A DNA stretch of 9,890 nt from Ruminococcus sp. UBA7014. GTDB taxonomy: Bacteria > Bacillota > Clostridia > Oscillospirales > Ruminococcaceae. Shown here one piece after another: positions 6,631 through 9,890 of this stretch. Both the position numbers and the translations under genes were made by a program. Below the pieces are notes generated by a model, which did not search any database, was not told where the DNA came from, and saw nothing but the letters and a program-made list of their open reading frames with translations. The stretch lies in contig DJXC01000237.1 of NCBI GenBank assembly GCA_002449575.1, forward strand, positions 1-9,890, written 5' to 3'. Within the stretch, counting starts at the first letter, position 1. Each line of letters opens with the position of its first letter.

Positions 6631-8601
6631 ATGTCTGTTATCAAAGTACTGGACAAATCGGTTTCGGAACTCATCGCTGCCGGAGAAGTTATCGAAAAGC
6701 CGGCTTCTGTCATTAAAGAATTAGTCGAAAATTCGATAGATGCCGGCGCAACAAGAATTACTGTCGAAATCAAAAACGGCGGTACGACTTTTATGAGAAT
6801 TGTAGATGACGGGTGCGGCATGTCTGCCGAAGACGTTCCGAAAGCCTTTCTCCGTCATGCCACCAGCAAAGTCAGAGAAAAAATTGACCTCGAAAATATT
6901 CATACACTTGGATTCCGAGGCGAAGCTCTGGCTTCTGTCTCGGCAGTTTCCCGTGTCACGGTTCTGACAAAACGAAAAGAAGAGGAATTCGGCAGTCAGT
7001 ACGAAATTGCAGGCGGTGAAGATACAGAAGTTGAAGAATGCGGCTGCCCGGACGGTACAACTCTGATAATCAGAGACCTGTTCTTCAACGTTCCGGCAAG
7101 ACGAAAATTCATGAAAAAAGATGTTGCTGAGGGTAATGCTATCTCTCAGATTATCCAGAAAATAGCAATCTCCCATCCGGAAATTGCTTTCAAGTTTATC
7201 CGGGATAACAAACTTGATTTCCATTCTGATGGCACTGGTGAACTGATAGAAGCAATTCATGCTGTCTATGGAAAAGATTTTGCCCGTGACCTGATTCCGG
7301 TCAGTCATGAACAGGATGGCATTTCTGTGAACGGCTATGTCATCAAGCCGCTGTATGCCAAGAATAACAGAAGCTTTCAGAATTTCTTTGTCAACGGCAG
7401 ATATGTCAAGTCAAAAAGCTGTTCTGTTGCGCTGGAAAGTGCCTATGAAAATCTGCTCATGACCGGAAAATTTCCGGCATGTGTGCTGATGCTTGATATG
7501 CCTGCTGATTCTCTGGATGTCAATATTCATCCCTCAAAAGCCGAAGTCCGGTTTTCAGAAGAAAAGCAAGTGATTGATGCAGTATATTTCGCCGTCAAGA
7601 ATGCGTTTCTGAAAAATGGTCTGATTTATGAATTCCAGACCCGGAAAGCGGACTGGTACGGCGGCACACCTCAGCCGGAATATACACAGAAACCATTAGT
7701 TTCAGAACCTTCTGCTCCGGTCAGCCGTCCCCAGATTCCGGAACAAAAACCACGTTTTCAGACACTGAATCAGCAGGATATGCCTTTTCAGATAAATCTT
7801 CCCCAGCCATCCGGCTATATGGAACAAGAACCCGAAGAACCGAAACCCTCTCGGTATGTGAGAGAACCACTCCCGAAAACACTGACCGTTCCGGACAGTT
7901 ATCTGGACATTCATCCAGAACCGGAAGAACTGGAAGAAGAAATACAGATTTCTGCTCCGGAAGAAGACCCCGAACCAGAAACAGTACAGGAATATCAAGA
8001 CCCGGTCTTTCCGCCGGAACAAGAAATGTTTCAGAATATTCAGGTTATCGGTGAACTGTTCGGAAATTATATTACTGCACAGGCTGGCGATAACATGATT
8101 ATCATTGACAAACATGCTGCTCATGAGCGGATTATTTTTGAACGTCTCCGGAAAGAAAACTGTCAGCAGTACCGGCAGGCATTATTGTCTCCCTGTAAAG
8201 TGCTGCTGACACTGGAAGAATTTTCTGTGATGGAGGAAAATCCGGAACTGCTGAAACGTCTGGGCTTTACTTTTGATTTTTCAGAAAAGCCCTGTCTGAC
8301 AGCGACAGCCGCACCGCTGTTTTTCTCAGAAATGAATCTGGAAGAAATTATTCAGGAAATCGCCCATAATTTATATCTGGGAAAAGTCAATCCGCAGAGT
8401 CGTGCGCTGGAAAATACACTTCATGAATTAGCCTGCAAATCGGCAATCCGGGCGCATGATAAAAATACATTACAAGAAATGCAGTCTCTTGCAGAGCAGG
8501 TCTGCCGGGATGAAAATATCCGTCATTGTCCGCACGGCAGACCTGTAATGTTTGTCTTATCGAAATATCAGCTTGAAAAACAGTTTAAGAGAATTATATA
8601 A
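6631..8601 (+). CDS. mutL: DNA mismatch repair endonuclease MutL
   Basis: MutL couples mismatch recognition by MutS to strand nicking and excision. At 656 residues it has an N-terminal GHKL ATPase with ELVENSIDAGA (catalytic Glu33, Asn34), DDGCGM (59-64), ATSK (77-80) and GFRGEAL (94-100). A Pro/Glu-rich, probably disordered linker runs from about 340 to 470. In the C-terminal domain the endonuclease motif is DKHAAHERIIFE (493-504), matching D-X-HA-X2-E-X4-E with Lys in place of the more common Gln, and is accompanied by ACKSA (601-605), CPHGRP (633-638) and FKR (652-654), the other metal-site motifs. QALLSP (516-521) is a candidate beta-clamp motif. It is therefore expected to be the methyl-independent, self-nicking type. 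GAAAGGAG (6618-6625) lies five bases before the ATG. miaA follows after one base. Confidence 0.98.
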   Translation: MSVIKVLDKSVSELIAAGEVIEKPASVIKELVENSIDAGATRITVEIKNGGTTFMRIVDDGCGMSAEDVPKAFLRHATSKVREKIDLENIHTLGFRGEALASVSAVSRVTVLTKRKEEEFGSQYEIAGGEDTEVEECGCPDGTTLIIRDLFFNVPARRKFMKKDVAEGNAISQIIQKIAISHPEIAFKFIRDNKLDFHSDGTGELIEAIHAVYGKDFARDLIPVSHEQDGISVNGYVIKPLYAKNNRSFQNFFVNGRYVKSKSCSVALESAYENLLMTGKFPACVLMLDMPADSLDVNIHPSKAEVRFSEEKQVIDAVYFAVKNAFLKNGLIYEFQTRKADWYGGTPQPEYTQKPLVSEPSAPVSRPQIPEQKPRFQTLNQQDMPFQINLPQPSGYMEQEPEEPKPSRYVREPLPKTLTVPDSYLDIHPEPEELEEEIQISAPEEDPEPETVQEYQDPVFPPEQEMFQNIQVIGELFGNYITAQAGDNMIIIDKHAAHERIIFERLRKENCQQYRQALLSPCKVLLTLEEFSVMEENPELLKRLGFTFDFSEKPCLTATAAPLFFSEMNLEEIIQEIAHNLYLGKVNPQSRALENTLHELACKSAIRAHDKNTLQEMQSLAEQVCRDENIRHCPHGRPVMFVLSKYQLEKQFKRII

Positions 8602-8602
8602 T

Positions 8603-9559
8603 ATGATAAAAAAACAGAAATTATTAGCAATTGTCGGTGCAACCGCCTCGGGCAAGACTGCACTCGGCGTAGAACTTGCCAAACGCTTGAATGGCGAAAT
8701 CATCTCTGCCGATTCCATGCAGATTTATGAAGGACTTGACATCACAACCGCCAAGCCTACACAGGAGGAAATGCAACAGATTCCTCATCATCTTATCAGT
8801 ATTGTCAAGCGTTCACAAAATTTTTCAGTTGCCGAATATGTCAGTCTTGCCAGCCAGAAAATTCAGGAAATTTCTGCAAGAGGAAAACTGCCGATTTTAG
8901 TCGGCGGTACAGGCTTATATATTGACAGCGTTGTGAACGGTCTGCAATTTTCTCCGGAACAGGAAGATACTTCTGTTCGGCAGGAACTTCTTGCACGAGC
9001 GCAGACCGAAGGCAATGCAATATTATATCAGCAGCTTCTGGAACTTGACCCGGCAGCCGCTGAAAAAATTCATGTCAATAATACTGTCCGGCTTGTCCGT
9101 GCTTTGGAAGTTTGTCTGCGCACCGGAAAAACTTTTACAGAATACAAAGCGCAGAATCTTGCAAAAGAATCTCCGTATCATGCCATTCTGCTGGGTCTGG
9201 ATTATGCTGACCGGCAGAATTTATATGACAGAATCAATCAGCGTGTGTATAAAATGCTGGATGCCGGAATGCTGGAAGAAGTCCGGCAGGCATATCAGTC
9301 AGACGCTTCCGGAACAGCTTCTGCCGCTATTGGCTATAAAGAACTGCTTCCCTACCTGCAAAATCAGGATACCCTTGAAAACTGTATCGCCATGATTCAG
9401 CAGGAAAGTCGCCGGTATGCCAAACGTCAGCTGACGTGGTTTCGTCGAAATGCTCAAATTCATTGGTTGATATTGAGTAAAAATGATGAACTGCAAGAAA
9501 TTTCTGAAAAAGCTGAAAAAATGATAGCCAAAATTGAAAATTTGTGCTATAATGAATAA
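8603..9559 (+). CDS. miaA: tRNA dimethylallyltransferase MiaA
   Basis: MiaA transfers a dimethylallyl group from DMAPP to A37 of tRNAs reading UNN codons, giving i6A, which MiaB (first gene of this operon) then methylthiolates. From ATG 8603 it has 318 residues, the usual length. Motifs in order: P-loop GATASGKT (12-19), SADSMQIYEGLDITTAKP (35-52, Asp37 the likely general base), HHLI, GGTGLYI (101-107), and YAKRQLTWFRR (272-282). An in-frame ATG at 8552 would add 17 residues inside mutL and ahead of the P-loop strand, so it is rejected. Only a weak purine run (AAGAGA near 8588) precedes the start, so translation is probably coupled to mutL, which ends one base upstream. Its last codons include a TATAAT box that probably serves hfq. 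Confidence 0.97.
   Translation: MIKKQKLLAIVGATASGKTALGVELAKRLNGEIISADSMQIYEGLDITTAKPTQEEMQQIPHHLISIVKRSQNFSVAEYVSLASQKIQEISARGKLPILVGGTGLYIDSVVNGLQFSPEQEDTSVRQELLARAQTEGNAILYQQLLELDPAAAEKIHVNNTVRLVRALEVCLRTGKTFTEYKAQNLAKESPYHAILLGLDYADRQNLYDRINQRVYKMLDAGMLEEVRQAYQSDASGTASAAIGYKELLPYLQNQDTLENCIAMIQQESRRYAKRQLTWFRRNAQIHWLILSKNDELQEISEKAEKMIAKIENLCYNE
9545..9553 (+). promoter_or_regulatory. Probable extended -10 promoter for hfq, inside the miaA 3' end
   Basis: TGCTATAAT at 9545-9553 is a perfect extended -10, the same nine bases as in the promoters at 472-500 and 1722-1750. It codes for Cys-Tyr-Asn at the end of MiaA. The expected -35 place (about 9525-9530, TAGCCA) is poor; TTGAAA at 9534-9539 is too close. 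It may work as an extended -10 promoter, with a start near 9560 and a leader of about 64 nt before hfq. Confidence 0.55.
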
Positions 9560-9572
9560 TGACGTAATGTCA
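9560..9572 (+). repeat. Short inverted repeat TGAC-N5-GTCA at the predicted hfq transcript start
   Basis: TGACGTAATGTCA has four-base arms around GTAAT and starts where transcription from the 9548-9553 -10 box would begin. It could be a 5'-end hairpin or a small operator half-site pair. Four-base arms are short enough to arise by chance. Confidence 0.3.
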
Positions 9573-9602
9573 CAGACTAAAAAATCATAATGTTTTTATT
9601 TT

Positions 9603-9610
9603 GAAAGGAG
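9603..9610 (+). promoter_or_regulatory. Shine-Dalgarno sequence of hfq, unusually far from the start
   Basis: GAAAGGAG is a strong site, the same octamer as before mutS and mutL, but 13 bases separate it from the ATG at 9624, against five to eight for those genes. No closer in-frame start codon exists. A second purine run (AAAGGA, 9630-9635) directly abuts an in-frame ATG at 9636, too close to serve it. Confidence 0.65.
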
Positions 9611-9623
9611 ATTACTTTACACT

Positions 9624-9863
9624 ATGAATAAAGGAATGAATCTTCAGGACACTTTTCTGAATCAGGCTCGCAAGGAAAAAATTATGGTGACAACCTATCT
9701 GGTCAACGGATTCCAGTGCAAAGGCATTGTCAAAGGCTTTGACAATTATGTTGTCATTTTTGACTGTGCCGGACAGCAGCAGCTTGTCTACAAACATGCC
9801 ATTTCTACCATTGCACCGTCCCGTCCGGTATCCATTCTGGACAGTGAGGACAAACCAGAATAA
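9624..9863 (+). CDS. hfq: RNA chaperone Hfq
   Basis: Hfq is a hexameric Sm-like ring that binds small RNAs and mRNAs. This 79-residue version has the N-terminal helix NLQDTFLNQARKEK (6-19, with Gln8 of the proximal pore), Sm1 LVNGFQCKGIVKGFDNYVVI (26-45, Phe39 in the pore) and Sm2 YKHAIST (56-62, with the proximal-site Lys57-His58). The C-terminal tail after about residue 68 is short and acidic (DSEDKPE), as in Gram-positive Hfqs, without the long E. coli-type tail. The ATG at 9624 is chosen because it alone has an upstream Shine-Dalgarno site; Met5 (9636) is a possible alternative that would leave the Sm fold intact. Gene order miaA-hfq is conserved in many bacteria. It probably has both its own promoter and read-through from the mutSL operon. 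Confidence 0.96.
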   Translation: MNKGMNLQDTFLNQARKEKIMVTTYLVNGFQCKGIVKGFDNYVVIFDCAGQQQLVYKHAISTIAPSRPVSILDSEDKPE

Positions 9864-9890
9864 AACAGCATGAATTCGGAAATGCTTTCG

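Noticed and set aside
6721..7308. Reverse-strand open frame of 195 codons inside mutL
   Set aside because: It lies opposite the conserved ATPase domain of mutL, has no recognisable motif or ribosome binding site, and its length follows from codon usage on the sense strand.
7915..7985. Repeated CCGGAAGAA blocks in mutL as a DNA repeat
   Set aside because: They are irregular and explained by Pro-Glu-Glu codons in the acidic linker.
7702..8124. Reverse-strand open frame of 140 codons opposite the MutL linker
   Set aside because: Its Phe/Arg-rich composition is the antisense of Glu/Pro/Gln codons (GAA to TTC, CGG from CCG); no motif supports a gene.
8552..8602. Longer start for MiaA at ATG 8552
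   Set aside because: It overlaps the conserved end of mutL, and MiaA proteins normally begin only a few residues before the P-loop strand.
9867..9886. Possible terminator after hfq (AGCAT ... ATGCT)
   Set aside because: Only a five-base stem with a ten-base loop is visible, and the window ends before any T-tract could be judged.

Overview
The window looks like chromosomal DNA of a moderate-GC Bacillota, most likely a Ruminococcus-like clostridium. The basis is the gene order miaB - YlbF/YmcA family - mutS - mutL - miaA - hfq, which is a Bacillota arrangement, together with strong GAAAGGAG-type ribosome binding sites, GTG/TTG starts, a MutL that carries its own endonuclease motif, and a short Hfq. 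The genus is an inference; the phylum is well supported. Every recognisable gene lies on the + strand.

Layout. Positions 1-426 hold the C-terminal end of a metzincin-like zinc metalloprotease whose start is outside the window, closed by a hairpin terminator (439-475). A near-consensus promoter (472-500) then starts a two-gene unit: a small class I SAM-dependent methyltransferase (536-1150) and, overlapping it by ATGA, a CX5R tyrosine-phosphatase-like protein (1147-1749). A second promoter with the same conserved ends (1722-1750) sits across the phosphatase stop codon and drives the main operon: miaB (TTG start at 1780), a YlbF/YmcA-family protein with a four-cysteine tail, a CPCC-type zinc-ribbon protein coupled to it by TGATG, mutS, mutL and miaA. 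I see no terminator between these genes, and the spacers are 1-28 nt. A third TGCTATAAT box lies in the last codons of miaA and probably gives hfq its own transcript, although read-through is also possible.

How the genes work together. MiaA and MiaB act one after the other on A37 of tRNAs reading UNN codons (i6A, then ms2i6A). MutS and MutL form methyl-independent mismatch repair, and each carries a candidate sliding-clamp motif. The YlbF/YmcA protein belongs to the family of the B. subtilis Ric (YaaT-YlbF-YmcA) Fe-S complex. Hfq is a small RNA-binding Sm-ring protein. The CPCC protein is of unknown function and sits at the position occupied by cotE in Bacillus subtilis.

Nothing here looks like a mobile element, CRISPR array, defence island, tRNA or rRNA, and there is no gene-free stretch over 300 bases. 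The least expected signal is compositional: by eye I find no GATC, no CGCG and only one GGCC in the whole window, while CCGG occurs about a hundred times. This points to word-level selection or mutation bias beyond codon usage.
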